Assembly (NCBI RefSeq): GCF_934747485.1 | Contig: NZ_CAKVGN010000024.1 | Coordinates: 1-36,264, forward strand | Reading direction: 5' to 3' | Origin: an uncultured Brachyspira sp. | GTDB taxonomy: Bacteria; Spirochaetota; Brachyspiria; Brachyspirales; Brachyspiraceae | DNA length: 36,264 nt | In this document: one piece after another, positions 9,457 through 17,622 of the stretch | Numbering within the stretch: the stretch's first letter is position 1 | Layout of the letters: every line of letters starts with the position of its first letter | Translations under genes and position numbers: made by a program | Notes under the pieces: generated by a model | What the model saw: the letters and a program-made list of their open reading frames with translations, nothing else | The model's database searches: none | What the model was told of the DNA's origin: nothing

Positions 9457-11298
9457 GTGCCAAGATATGAGCAGTTAAAGGCTAAATCTAAAGGTATATC
9501 ATATACAAGAAGAATAAGAAATGAAGATAAAGAGTTTAATTTAAAAAAGCCTATAATTATATCGGTTTCATTTATACTACTTGTATCTATACTATTTACT
9601 ATTATAAAAAAATACTCTCCCATGGTAGATATTGCCATGAAAGATTTTTTTAGCATAAATCATAAAGAAGCATTAACATTAGAAACCACAGGAAGCGAAG
9701 AAGAAAATAAAATAAGCTTTTTGGATAATGTGCCTCTATTTAATTTCTTTATAAAGTCTAATACAAATGAAACTTTATCAATTATGGCTTATGAAACTAA
9801 TTCTATGCTTGAAACTTCTGTAAATACAAATACTACTCAAAATAACTCTACAATTACAAGAGAGTCATTATCTGTATTTTTTAACAATAATAATAATACT
9901 GCAGAAGAAAAAGAAGATAATAATATAAAATATAATACAGAAGAACAAAGAGATAATATAGTTAATAATTCAGCTAACTATATAGAAGAAATACTGCAGC
10001 AAAATAGAGGTTTAAATAATAATAATAATACAGAAGAGCAAAATAGCTACTTGGAAAAAGTAACAAATACAATAAAAACATCTATAGAAGAAAAAAAAAT
10101 TGCCAACAATTCAAATAATTCAAGCAACATTTCTTCAAGCATATTTTATGATATCCTCAAACCAAAAGAAAACACCACAGAAGATATAAAAACAATGAAA
10201 CCGGCAACCACAACATATAGTTCAACTCCTCCAAGCTATATGAGAAACAATAATGAACCTAAAGAAAAATATAATACAAACAACTATAATTATTATTTTA
10301 GTGAAGATAAAAAAGAAGAAAATAATTATAATTCTAAAGAAAGAGTAATAACTTCAGTAAATTCTAATAATAATGAGAATAAAAAAGATTCAACTCAAAA
10401 AGCACCTGTCAAAAATAACACTCAAAAAGATTATGAGAGACTCGCAGATAGCTTTGTTAATAATAATGCCGCTAAAACAATAAATAATACTGAAGAAACA
10501 ACCTCAAAAAAAGATTTAATAATAAACTCTCAAACAAGTGTAATGCCAAATAACAGCAGTATAGTAAAAAACAACAATGATTATAATAGAGTAATAAACG
10601 ACTTGGTTAATCCTAATAATAATGAACGAGTAATAAACAATACTGAAAGAGTAATTAGCGATACTAAAAAAATTAATGATACCGAAAGAATAATTAATAA
10701 TAATGAGAGAGTAATAAACAATAATCTAACAAGAGAAGAAAATAAAATAATAAGCACAAAAGAAAAAATAGAAAAAAAAGAAATTGTAGAAAAAGCAAAA
10801 AAAGATATAGAAAAATATAAAACTTCAAAAGCAAATAACACTGTAAAAAGAGATTATTCTAATGAAAGAAGCCTAAAAAATATAAACAATGAAGGTATAT
10901 ATTTAGTAGAATATGATGAAAATACAGGGTCTATTACATTGATATTTAGAAAGAGAAATATAGAAAATAACAACTCAATAGAAGAAACAATAAAGACTCT
11001 ATTAGATGGTGCTACAGACAATGAAAATAAAAATAATATAATAAGCTGCATACCTAAAGATACGGAGCTATTAGATATATTTGTAGAAGGTAATACGGTA
11101 TATTTGAATTTTAATGAAAGCTTTGAATTTAATCCTCTTGGAAATGAAGGCACTATGCTTCAAATATATCAATTAGTTTATACTGCTACACAATTTGAAG
11201 GAATAGATAATGTTATATTTCTAATAGACGGAAATTTGAATGAAACTATAGGGGCAGAAGGTGCTATAGAAAATATGCCATTTAAAAGATTTGAATAA
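9457..11298 (+). CDS. Membrane-anchored GerMN-domain protein with long Asn-rich linker
   Basis: 613 aa. The start is GTG, supported by GGAG 7 nt upstream. A basic cytoplasmic tail (1-30) is followed by one membrane helix (about 32-50), so the rest should be outside the inner membrane. Residues about 100-500 are low-complexity, rich in Asn, Glu, Lys and Thr, with few hydrophobics, so they are probably disordered. The last 95 residues form a GerMN domain (pattern LLDGATDNE, then TELLDIFVEGNTVYLNFNES, then GNEGTMLQIYQLVYTATQF). GerMN occurs in spore germination protein GerM and in many non-sporulating envelope proteins, where its role is poorly known. A set of eight-residue repeats lies at 10618-10722. 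The gene is divergent from ispA and convergent with a lipoprotein gene. Transport to the periplasm and peptidoglycan contact are inferences. Confidence 0.78.
   Translation: MPRYEQLKAKSKGISYTRRIRNEDKEFNLKKPIIISVSFILLVSILFTIIKKYSPMVDIAMKDFFSINHKEALTLETTGSEEENKISFLDNVPLFNFFIKSNTNETLSIMAYETNSMLETSVNTNTTQNNSTITRESLSVFFNNNNNTAEEKEDNNIKYNTEEQRDNIVNNSANYIEEILQQNRGLNNNNNTEEQNSYLEKVTNTIKTSIEEKKIANNSNNSSNISSSIFYDILKPKENTTEDIKTMKPATTTYSSTPPSYMRNNNEPKEKYNTNNYNYYFSEDKKEENNYNSKERVITSVNSNNNENKKDSTQKAPVKNNTQKDYERLADSFVNNNAAKTINNTEETTSKKDLIINSQTSVMPNNSSIVKNNNDYNRVINDLVNPNNNERVINNTERVISDTKKINDTERIINNNERVINNNLTREENKIISTKEKIEKKEIVEKAKKDIEKYKTSKANNTVKRDYSNERSLKNINNEGIYLVEYDENTGSITLIFRKRNIENNNSIEETIKTLLDGATDNENKNNIISCIPKDTELLDIFVEGNTVYLNFNESFEFNPLGNEGTMLQIYQLVYTATQFEGIDNVIFLIDGNLNETIGAEGAIENMPFKRFE
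10618..10722 (+). repeat. Imperfect 24-nt coding repeats (N-N/T-E-R-V/I-I-N/S-N/D) in the GerMN protein linker
   Basis: Four related eight-residue units (NNERVINN, NTERVISD, DTERIINN, NNERVINN) occur within about 105 bp, the middle two separated by KKIN-type spacer sequence. Runs of AAT triplets nearby (for example at 10018-10028) add to the low complexity. All units keep the reading frame. Confidence 0.7.
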
Positions 11299-11310
11299 AA
11301 AATAATATTA

Positions 11311-11761
11311 TTATCTTTTATTACATACAAAACTTTTACCAACAAGGGTAGGATATAATATATTTTTTGTAAACTTAATTGTGAGAGATGAGCCGTCTTC
11401 AGAAAAAGTTAAAGAACCCTCTATAAACTTTTGATTTGCTGATTTAGGTATAGAAAAAGTATAATCTAACCCCTTTCCATCAACCTCTGAATATAATAAA
11501 TAATCAGGCTCCTGTGTATTATTGCTGTTAATAGAAGATGATAATTTATCATATTTTATAGATAACCCCAAATATGCATTTTGAAAATTGGCATCAACAC
11601 TCGAAGCATCAAAAGTGTCAACTGAAACATAACTGTTTTTATTAAATTGTTCCAATCCTTTTGAATAATCAATACTAAATGCCTCATTACCTGTTTTATC
11701 TTTATTGGAACAGCCAATAAGTAAAACAACAAAAATAAAGTATAATAGCTTTTTTTATCAT
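11311..11761 (-). pseudogene. Lipoprotein gene with a one-base frameshift in an A7 run at its start
   Basis: A good ribosome site (TTGGAGG) precedes ATG at 11761-11759, but this frame stops after 19 codons (TAA at 11704-11702). One base removed from the A7 run (plus-strand T7, 11750-11756) gives a 149-aa protein. It would begin MIKKLLYFIFVVLLIGCSNK, a textbook lipoprotein signal with lipobox LIGC, and would continue without a break to TAA at 11313-11311. In the lipoprotein frame, stops lie directly upstream of the A run and no alternative start is convincing. The mature part has mixed beta-type sequence (for example EGSLTFSEDGSSLTIKFTKN), resembling small lipocalin-like or DUF lipoproteins, family not recognised. 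It may be a dead gene, a phase-variable gene, a sequencing error, or a gene rescued by polymerase slippage. Confidence 0.75.
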
Positions 11762-11832
11762 TTTATCTTACCTCCAATAAATCACTCTATGCTAATAATA
11801 TAACAATTTTAATATTTTACAACAAAATAAAA

Positions 11833-11858
11833 AGGCCGCATTTTTGTTTATGCAGCCT
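11833..11858 (-). terminator. Terminator of the rpmH-rnpA-yidD-yidC-jag operon
   Basis: The minus strand reads AGGCTGCAT, an 8-nt loop, then ATGCGGCCT (9 bp with one G-U pair), followed by TTTTATTTTG. It lies 33 nt after the jag stop codon. Confidence 0.85.
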
Positions 11859-11890
11859 AATTTTTATTATTATATAAAATTATTTTTTAA

Positions 11891-12595
11891 TTATCTATTT
11901 CTATAATAAGGCTTGTTATATCCGCCTTTATCATTATATCTTTTATTATTGTATCCGCCTTTCTTTTTAGAATAAACTCTCACACTTCTATATGGCGGCT
12001 CTCCGTCACTTTTAGTTTCTACATCTTGATCGTTTTGTAACTCCAAGTGAATAATTCTTCTTTCATAAGGAGACATAGGTTCAAGTGCAACTGTTCTTCT
12101 AGTTCTTTTAGCCTGCTGTGCAGCTTGACGAGCCATATGTTTCAAAGTCTCTTCACGTCTGTCTCTATATCCATCAACATCTAATATAATATGTCTTTCA
12201 TTATCATCGCCAAATTTCTTAGAAGCTATTAATGATATTATAAACTGTAAAGCCTCTAAAGTATTTCCTTTCTTGCCAATTAAAACTCCAGAATCTTCCG
12301 TAGAAATATCTATATATATTCTTTTTTCGGTTTCTTCTCTTACAGTTACTTCTGCATTAATACCCATATATTTTAACACAGTAGTCATAATTTCTTGAAA
12401 CTCATTCAAATCATTAGCCAATTCTTCATAATAAACTCTTATAATAGTAGGCAAATCCTCTCCCAATCCAAGAATACTCCTTTTACCTTTGTCTATCACC
12501 TCTACCCTAACCTGATCCTCTGTAAGATTAAGTTCTGTAAGAGCATTATTAATAGCGTCCCTCTCAGATTTACCACTAAACTCTTTTACTAACAT
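11891..12595 (-). CDS. jag: RNA-binding protein Jag/KhpB (Jag-N, KH and R3H domains)
   Basis: 234 aa, cytoplasmic RNA-binding protein. Residues 1-50 are a Jag-N domain (FSGKSERDAINNAL, then GKRSILGLGE). A KH domain at about 70-150 has the GKKGNTLEALQ loop. An R3H domain follows at about 150-210, with the R-x(3)-H pattern in SPYERRIIHLELQ. The tail is rich in Gly, Asn, Tyr and Lys (about 212-234), which is unusual beyond the R3H domain and may bind RNA. AGGAGG lies just upstream of ATG. It is the last gene of the rpmH operon, 26 nt after yidC. In other bacteria KhpB works with KhpA in cell-wall growth control; khpA is not in this window. Confidence 0.93.
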   Translation of the reverse strand: MLVKEFSGKSERDAINNALTELNLTEDQVRVEVIDKGKRSILGLGEDLPTIIRVYYEELANDLNEFQEIMTTVLKYMGINAEVTVREETEKRIYIDISTEDSGVLIGKKGNTLEALQFIISLIASKKFGDDNERHIILDVDGYRDRREETLKHMARQAAQQAKRTRRTVALEPMSPYERRIIHLELQNDQDVETKSDGEPPYRSVRVYSKKKGGYNNKRYNDKGGYNKPYYRNR

Positions 12596-12621
12596 AATTT
12601 CCTCCTTAAAAAAAGAATAAT

Positions 12622-14478
12622 CTATTTTCTTTTCTTTTTTGCATTTCCTTTTTTAGTGTATTTCTCTTCAATAACCGTTTCATTATTAGAATCATTTTTA
12701 TTTAAAAGTTTTGAAGTTATAAACTGCTGAATAACTCCAAAAATATTTTGTGCCGTCCAATATAAAGCTAAACCGCTTGCAAAATTGTAGAACATAAATA
12801 ACATCATAAGCGGGAAGATAGTAGTCATCATTTTCATCTGCATAGCAGCCTGTCCTGAAGCACCGGCAGAAGAAGAAGGCTGTATCTTCATACTAACATA
12901 ACTTGTAATAGCCATAAGTATAGGGAATAAATTAAAATTAAAACCACCTAAAATAGGTATAGTTGCTGGAAATACAAATAATTTATCCGGAGAAGACAAA
13001 TCTGTAATCCATAAGAAAGGAGTATTTCTAAGCTCTACCATAGACTGCATCAAATAGAAAAATGCTATAAGAAGCGGGAAAGGCAAAAGCATAGGCAAAC
13101 ATCCGCCTAAAGGATTAATTTTCTCTTTTTTATAAATATTCATTATTTCAGCATTTAACTTCTCAGGATTATCTTTATACTGTTCTCTAATACGTTCTAT
13201 TTTAGGATTAACCAATTGCATCTTTCTCATAGATTTGTATGAAGCATGGTTAAGCGGATAAGTAACAATTTTAAATATTAAAGTAAATAATATTATTGCC
13301 CAAGCATAACTCTTAGTAAAGCCATACAAAGCATTCAAAATAATATCTAATATATAAGTCAAAGGTCTTAAATTAAGCCCTAAGAAAGATTCTTGAAATA
13401 TAGATTCATAAGATTCATCAAGATAATATTTAGAGAATATTCTCCTCACCTTTGGTCCCATATAAACAGAATAAGAATCTACAACAGAACTTCCGGACTT
13501 TATACTATGTTCAGATATTAAATTAGCAACATGAAAATCATTTCTATATTCATTAGTAACAGGCTTAGAAAAAGTCATAGTCTCAAATTTAGCATTAGAC
13601 TGTGCTGGGCTAGAGATAATAGCAAAATATCTATTATTCAAAGCAACCCATTTATCCTGCCCTTCATAAATATTATATCTAAGATTATTAGTTTTAGCCC
13701 CTCCGCCAAAACCAAATAATTTTGAGAATATATTTTCTTTAACTATATCTCCTGTAAGAAGAACCTTTGATTTACCATTACCCTTTATTAAATACTGTGC
13801 CTTTGTGGCATCTTCTCTTACAGAATTTTTATCAGTCCTATAAGGGCCAATACCAGTACCTAAGAAATAAGAATAATACATAGATAAATCTCTCTCACTA
13901 AGATTTTCTATAGTTACAGTATTAGTTAATTGATAAGGGTCTTCTCCAAAAGCAAAAGTCTTTTTTATTCTTATAGGGTTACCCTCTATTGCCGCATCTG
14001 CTATATAAGTAATAGTATCATTTTCTTTTACAGAATAATAATTAAAAACATTAGGCAAAGCTATAGAGTTTGATAGATTTTGAAAAGTTAAAGTAAAAGG
14101 ATATATACCTTCATAAACCTGCTCTACCATATCAACTATTTCATTTGTTATTTCAGAATCTTGCTTATAATAATTTTTAAGCTTATAAGAAAACAAAGAA
14201 CCGTTTTTAAATGTAGCTATAACATAATCATTTTCTAATGTCTGAGCAGTATCATTAGCAGCTAATAAACTATCATTAGTTGTATAATCAATTTTTTGTA
14301 TTTCTGAAGTATTTAATAATGTGTTTTGATTTTCTATATTATTATTTTGATTTGTATTATTAGTTTGTATATTTTCATTTGGTATTGGGGTAATTGTTTT
14401 AGCCTGATAGAACATATACGCAAACAAGATTACTCCCGAGAGAGCAACGGCTAAAATCATTCTCTTGTTATTACTCAT
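12622..14478 (-). CDS. yidC: Membrane protein insertase YidC
   Basis: 618 aa inner-membrane insertase/chaperone acting alone or with SecYEG. Residues about 7-25 form the N-terminal helix. Residues about 80-360 form the periplasmic beta-sandwich domain found in diderm YidC. The conserved 5-helix core follows, with the MRKMQLVNPKIERIREQYKD cytoplasmic loop and the GGCLPMLLPFPLLIAFF segment. The groove residue equivalent to E. coli Arg366 is a lysine here (IFKIVTYPL). The C-terminal tail is strongly basic (KYTKKGNAKKKRK), as in YidC proteins that contact ribosomes. Part of the rpmH operon; yidD ends 26 nt upstream. Confidence 0.97.
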   Translation of the reverse strand: MSNNKRMILAVALSGVILFAYMFYQAKTITPIPNENIQTNNTNQNNNIENQNTLLNTSEIQKIDYTTNDSLLAANDTAQTLENDYVIATFKNGSLFSYKLKNYYKQDSEITNEIVDMVEQVYEGIYPFTLTFQNLSNSIALPNVFNYYSVKENDTITYIADAAIEGNPIRIKKTFAFGEDPYQLTNTVTIENLSERDLSMYYSYFLGTGIGPYRTDKNSVREDATKAQYLIKGNGKSKVLLTGDIVKENIFSKLFGFGGGAKTNNLRYNIYEGQDKWVALNNRYFAIISSPAQSNAKFETMTFSKPVTNEYRNDFHVANLISEHSIKSGSSVVDSYSVYMGPKVRRIFSKYYLDESYESIFQESFLGLNLRPLTYILDIILNALYGFTKSYAWAIILFTLIFKIVTYPLNHASYKSMRKMQLVNPKIERIREQYKDNPEKLNAEIMNIYKKEKINPLGGCLPMLLPFPLLIAFFYLMQSMVELRNTPFLWITDLSSPDKLFVFPATIPILGGFNFNLFPILMAITSYVSMKIQPSSSAGASGQAAMQMKMMTTIFPLMMLFMFYNFASGLALYWTAQNIFGVIQQFITSKLLNKNDSNNETVIEEKYTKKGNAKKKRK

Positions 14479-14504
14479 AAAACAAAAAAGCTCCTTAAAA
14501 ATAA

Positions 14505-14717
14505 TTATGGAACAGGATCATATATTTTTTTAGCAAGCGGATTGCATCTAAGCACTCTTGCTATAGCGAGAAAACTGCCTTTAAAAGCACCATATTTGAT
14601 AACAGCCTCTTTAGCATATTCAGAACAAGAAGGGATATACCTGCAAGAAGGTCTGAGATATGGAGATATTGCTTTTTGATATATAAAAATTAAAAACAAT
14701 AATATTTTCTTAAGCAT
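14505..14717 (-). CDS. yidD: Membrane protein insertion efficiency factor YidD
   Basis: 70-aa protein that associates with the inner face of the membrane and helps YidC-dependent insertion. It has an amphipathic N-terminal helix and the family signature YQKAISPYLRPSCRYIPSCS with conserved cysteines, then EYAKEAV and RCNPLA. Length is typical. It lies between rnpA (16 nt upstream) and yidC. Confidence 0.95.
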   Translation of the reverse strand: MLKKILLFLIFIYQKAISPYLRPSCRYIPSCSEYAKEAVIKYGAFKGSFLAIARVLRCNPLAKKIYDPVP

Positions 14718-14733
14718 AAAAAAACTAAATCCA

Positions 14734-15144
14734 CTAAATCCTATAAAACAACTTCATTAATTCTTTTTTATAATCCAAAAATGAACGGGAAATATATCTA
14801 TTGATAATAATAAAATAATCATACCCCACAGGTATATTACTTTTTTCTGTTCTGTAGATTTCTCTAACAATTCTTTTCGCTCTATTTCTTTTTACGGCAT
14901 TAGCCTTATTTTTTTTGATTGTTACAACAAACCTAGAATAAGAACGATTATTTTGCTTAGCAAGTATAGTAAAAAAATAATTACTATACTTAAGCAAATT
15001 AGAATTATCATTTTTTTTAAAAAAGCAAATTATATCTTTTTTACTTTTAAGTTTTTCTCTGCGATATAATTTAAATGATACTCTATCAATTTTTTCCCGA
15101 TCATTAATCAGATTAGAATTATCATTTAATGATTGATCACTCAT
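14734..15144 (-). CDS. rnpA: Ribonuclease P protein component RnpA, with an N-terminal extension
   Basis: 136 aa. Protein cofactor of RNase P, which trims the 5' end of tRNA precursors. The RNA-binding signature appears as KANAVKRNRAKRIVREIYR, with FVVTIKKNKA before it. The conserved domain begins around residue 24 (FKLYRREKLKSKKD). The first 23 residues are an extra, acidic-to-polar extension. The start ATG lies inside the end of rpmH (ATGAGTGA, 8-nt overlap), so coupled translation is likely. No better in-frame start with a ribosome site is visible downstream. Confidence 0.93.
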   Translation of the reverse strand: MSDQSLNDNSNLINDREKIDRVSFKLYRREKLKSKKDIICFFKKNDNSNLLKYSNYFFTILAKQNNRSYSRFVVTIKKNKANAVKRNRAKRIVREIYRTEKSNIPVGYDYFIIINRYISRSFLDYKKELMKLFYRI

Positions 15145-15280
15145 CGGCAGAAGTTAAACGATATCTACCTTTTCTTCTTCTACGTTTTAACACATCTCTA
15201 CCGTGTTTTGTTGCCATACGTTTAAAAAAACCAAATTTCCTAGCACGACGCAACTTACTTGGCTGATAAGTACGTTTCAT
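15137..15280 (-). CDS. rpmH: Large ribosomal subunit protein bL34
   Basis: 47 aa, reading MKRTYQPSKLRRARKFGFFK onwards, then RDVLKRRRRKGRYRLTSADE. The KRTYQPSKLRR start and the Lys/Arg-rich body with G-F-x-x-R-M-A-T are diagnostic of L34. GGAG lies 7 nt before ATG. It is the first gene of the operon and is only 144 nt, so it is easily missed. Its last 8 bases overlap the rnpA start. A strong promoter is at 15351-15379. Confidence 0.97.
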   Translation of the reverse strand: MKRTYQPSKLRRARKFGFFKRMATKHGRDVLKRRRRKGRYRLTSADE

Positions 15281-15350
15281 TTTTTCTCCTTCAAAACATT
15301 ATATTTATATTAATTTATTAAGTTAATAGCAATTTAAATTATAATACTTA

Positions 15351-15379
15351 AATATACTTTATAATTCTTTTTTTGTCAA
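15351..15379 (-). promoter_or_regulatory. rpmH operon promoter
   Basis: On the minus strand TTGACA (15374-15379), exactly 17 nt, TATATT (15351-15356). The transcript would have a leader of about 65 nt before rpmH. Confidence 0.85.
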
Positions 15380-15400
15380 GCACAAAACATTTATCATAAT

Positions 15401-15440
15401 GTTTAGGAGTGATAGATATTGCACATTTTTTATCAAAAAA
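15401..15440 (-). repeat. Conserved 40-bp motif, copy 1, upstream of the rpmH promoter
   Basis: On the plus strand it reads GTTTAGGAGTGATAGATATT, then GCACATTTTTTATCAAAAAA. It matches 34011-34050 at about 32 of 40 positions. It ends 21 nt upstream of the rpmH -35 box, the same place as copy 2 relative to its own promoter. It may be an activator site or UP-like element. Confidence 0.55.
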
Positions 15441-15660
15441 ACACATATTCCTTACAATATATAAAACCTAAAAATATATAATAATTTGTTGGAATTACAA
15501 AAAAATATACTCTGATTAAAAATTATAAAACCATATTGTTTGCTTTAATAAATTAATAAATACTAAATATGTTTGATTAAAAAAACTTAAAAATGATAAT
15601 ATAAACAATTATTTATTAACAGATTTTTATTTTTTATAATGCAAATAATATAATAATGAA

Positions 15661-16449
15661 TTACATATTCTCTTCTATGTATTTTCTTAGTTTATATAAT
15701 GCCACTAATACATTTTTTCTGTTAATATTATTTTTAGTTGAAAATAAAACTTTAATGTCATTAATCTCAGAAAGTTCAATATAATCTTCAGAGGCAATTT
15801 TATCATATAAATAATTTATAGCTTTTAATAATCCATCATCATAATCTTTAAAATTAAAATATTCATTAGGTATATTCCATACCAAAGCTTCAATAAGCTC
15901 ATAATTAAACTCATTTAACTCTTTTATCTCGCCATTGAAACTTTGAAATATGTATTTGAATATTTTAATTAAATTGATAAAATTATCTTTACATTCATAT
16001 TCTTTTTTATCAAAATTTTTATTATCTAATTTAGGATAATATATATTATTTTCTCCGTCAGAAGAAGTAATTAAAGCCCCTTCTATCTTTTTGTTCTCTT
16101 CTTCAATTTTAAAACTTGGTCTTAATACAATTTTTTCTTTATCATAATTAATAATAAGAGAATCTAATATATCGTTATATTCTATATTTTCTTTTTCTAA
16201 TATGTTTGAAATATCCTTTTTAAAAACTCTAGTATCTTTGCTATTACTATCAGTTATTAAAAATAAATTAAGATACTCCATATAACTAATATTAGTATTA
16301 TTTCTTTTAGCTCCGGTAGCAATTATAGAAACATTATTATTATTTATAATATTAGATATAAAATCTAAAGCTTTATCAATTCTATATCTTGGATAAATGG
16401 TAGTATTTCCCACCCATTTATTTATATAATCATATATATCGTTATTCAT
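15661..16449 (-). CDS. Nucleotidyltransferase-fold (CD-NTase/OAS-like) protein, catalytic residues lost
   Basis: 262 aa, not assigned to a named family. Its layout resembles CD-NTase/OAS-type nucleotidyltransferases: a leading helix, then TGAKRNNTNIS (residues 45-55), where active enzymes have GS-x(n)-RGT. This is followed by YMEYLNLFLI (56-65), where they have the D-x-D pair, then KIVLRPSF (106-113) for the third-acid strand and P, and GENNIYYP (132-139) with LIKIFKYI for the later helix. If aligned this way, GS is GA (46-47) and both aspartates are Tyr59 and Asn61, so it should not catalyse. The C-terminus is helical. It starts 9 nt after the cheB stop with no clear ribosome site, so it should be coupled to the chemotaxis operon. 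The family resemblance is by eye and uncertain. Confidence 0.45.
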   Translation of the reverse strand: MNNDIYDYINKWVGNTTIYPRYRIDKALDFISNIINNNNVSIIATGAKRNNTNISYMEYLNLFLITDSNSKDTRVFKKDISNILEKENIEYNDILDSLIINYDKEKIVLRPSFKIEEENKKIEGALITSSDGENNIYYPKLDNKNFDKKEYECKDNFINLIKIFKYIFQSFNGEIKELNEFNYELIEALVWNIPNEYFNFKDYDDGLLKAINYLYDKIASEDYIELSEINDIKVLFSTKNNINRKNVLVALYKLRKYIEENM

Positions 16450-16458
16450 ATAATTATT

Positions 16459-17592
16459 TTATGCTTTTTTAAGAGCAGCAGCTAATATTCTATCAAGCGG
16501 AAGTATCTCATCTACACCGCCTCTAGCAATAGCCTCTCTTGGCATACCAAAAACAGTACAAGTCTCTTCGTTTTGAGCGATGTTATAAGCACCGGCATCT
16601 TTCATTTCTTTCATGCCATTAGCTCCATCATCACCCATTCCAGTAAGTATTATACCTATAGCCTTATTTTTAGCATATACAGCACCGCTTCTAAAAAGTA
16701 CATCTACAGAAGGTTTATGTCTAGTAACAGGTTCACCGTCTACAACCTCAATATAATACTTTCCATTTTTAACTTTTATCATAGTATGCTTTCCGCCTCT
16801 TGCGAGTACAGCTTGACCGCGTCCTATGCTCATACCATCTTCAGATTCAAAAACTTCTATTTTTAATACAGTATTCAATCTTCTTGCAAAAGAAGTAGTA
16901 AAATGTTCAGGCATGTGCTGAGCAATAACAATAGGAGGAGCAGAAAGAGTAACATTTTTTAAGCATTCTATCAAAGCCTCAGTACCTCCTGTAGAAGAGC
17001 CTATAAGTATAATTTTGTCCATAGCAACTTCTCTCGAAGGCACAAGCGGAAGTATAATATCAGCATTATTTTTTGGATAAACTTTAAATCCAGAAGTTTT
17101 AGGAGCTTCTACAACAACTCTATTAGCAGTAACATTGCTTGCAGTTTCTGTAGGCATAGCTACACCATGTTTTTTATAAAACTTAGCTCTGTTGTTATAA
17201 GCATTCTTTATTTTTTCAACTAAATCAGTAGCTAATTCCTCAACACCATCTCTTACATTAGCAGAAGGCTTTATTACATAGTCAAAAGCTCCAATATTTA
17301 AAGCATCTAATGCTAACTCTCTATGCTTATCGAGCAAAGAACTAAACATTATTACAGGAATAGGATTATTAATCATAAGTTTTTTAAGATAAGTAATACC
17401 GTCCATCTCAGGCATTTCTATATCTAAAGTAATAATATCAGGTTTTACAGTTTTTAATTTAGCTTCTGCAAGTATAGGATTAGCAGCGGTAGCAATCATC
17501 TCTAAATCAGGGTCAGAATTAACAATTTTTGTAAGCAGCTGCCTTATTAATGCACTGTCATCAATAGATAAAACTTTAATTTTATTAGCCAT
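16459..17592 (-). CDS. cheB: Chemotaxis protein-glutamate methylesterase CheB
   Basis: 377 aa. Removes methyl groups from (and can deamidate) chemoreceptors; activated by phosphorylation from CheA. An N-terminal receiver domain (1-125) has the phospho-acceptor Asp57 in TLDIEMPEMDG. After a linker (about 135-185), the methylesterase domain carries the catalytic triad: Ser200 in IGSSTGGTEAL, His226 in AQHMPEH, and Asp322 in GMGDDGANGM. Normal length. It follows cheD by 30 nt. Confidence 0.97.
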   Translation of the reverse strand: MANKIKVLSIDDSALIRQLLTKIVNSDPDLEMIATAANPILAEAKLKTVKPDIITLDIEMPEMDGITYLKKLMINNPIPVIMFSSLLDKHRELALDALNIGAFDYVIKPSANVRDGVEELATDLVEKIKNAYNNRAKFYKKHGVAMPTETASNVTANRVVVEAPKTSGFKVYPKNNADIILPLVPSREVAMDKIILIGSSTGGTEALIECLKNVTLSAPPIVIAQHMPEHFTTSFARRLNTVLKIEVFESEDGMSIGRGQAVLARGGKHTMIKVKNGKYYIEVVDGEPVTRHKPSVDVLFRSGAVYAKNKAIGIILTGMGDDGANGMKEMKDAGAYNIAQNEETCTVFGMPREAIARGGVDEILPLDRILAAALKKA

Positions 17593-17622
17593 ATAATATT
17601 TTCCTTTAATGTTTTCCTTGTA

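Larger units (their letters stand above)
15281..15660. other. Intergenic region upstream of rpmH (380 bp)
   Basis: It holds the rpmH promoter (15351-15379), the conserved 40-bp motif copy 1 (15401-15440) and otherwise only A/T-rich sequence. I see no gene, RNA gene, cluster of DnaA boxes or GC-rich hairpin for the end of the chemotaxis operon (stop at 15661). Confidence 0.6.

Noticed and set aside
9880..10760. CRISPR-like or tandem-repeat array in the Asn-rich gene
   Set aside because: The repeats are short, imperfect, in frame with the coding sequence and have no uniform spacers.
15281..15660. Possible chromosome origin beside rpmH
   Set aside because: rpmH often lies near dnaA and oriC, and the region is A/T-rich, but only one weak DnaA-like site (TTATTAACA near 15612) is seen and no dnaA gene is next to it.
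15661..16449. CBASS-type antiviral system
   Set aside because: The nucleotidyltransferase-like protein lacks the catalytic acids, and no effector, Cap2 or Cap3 gene lies nearby; it follows cheB instead.
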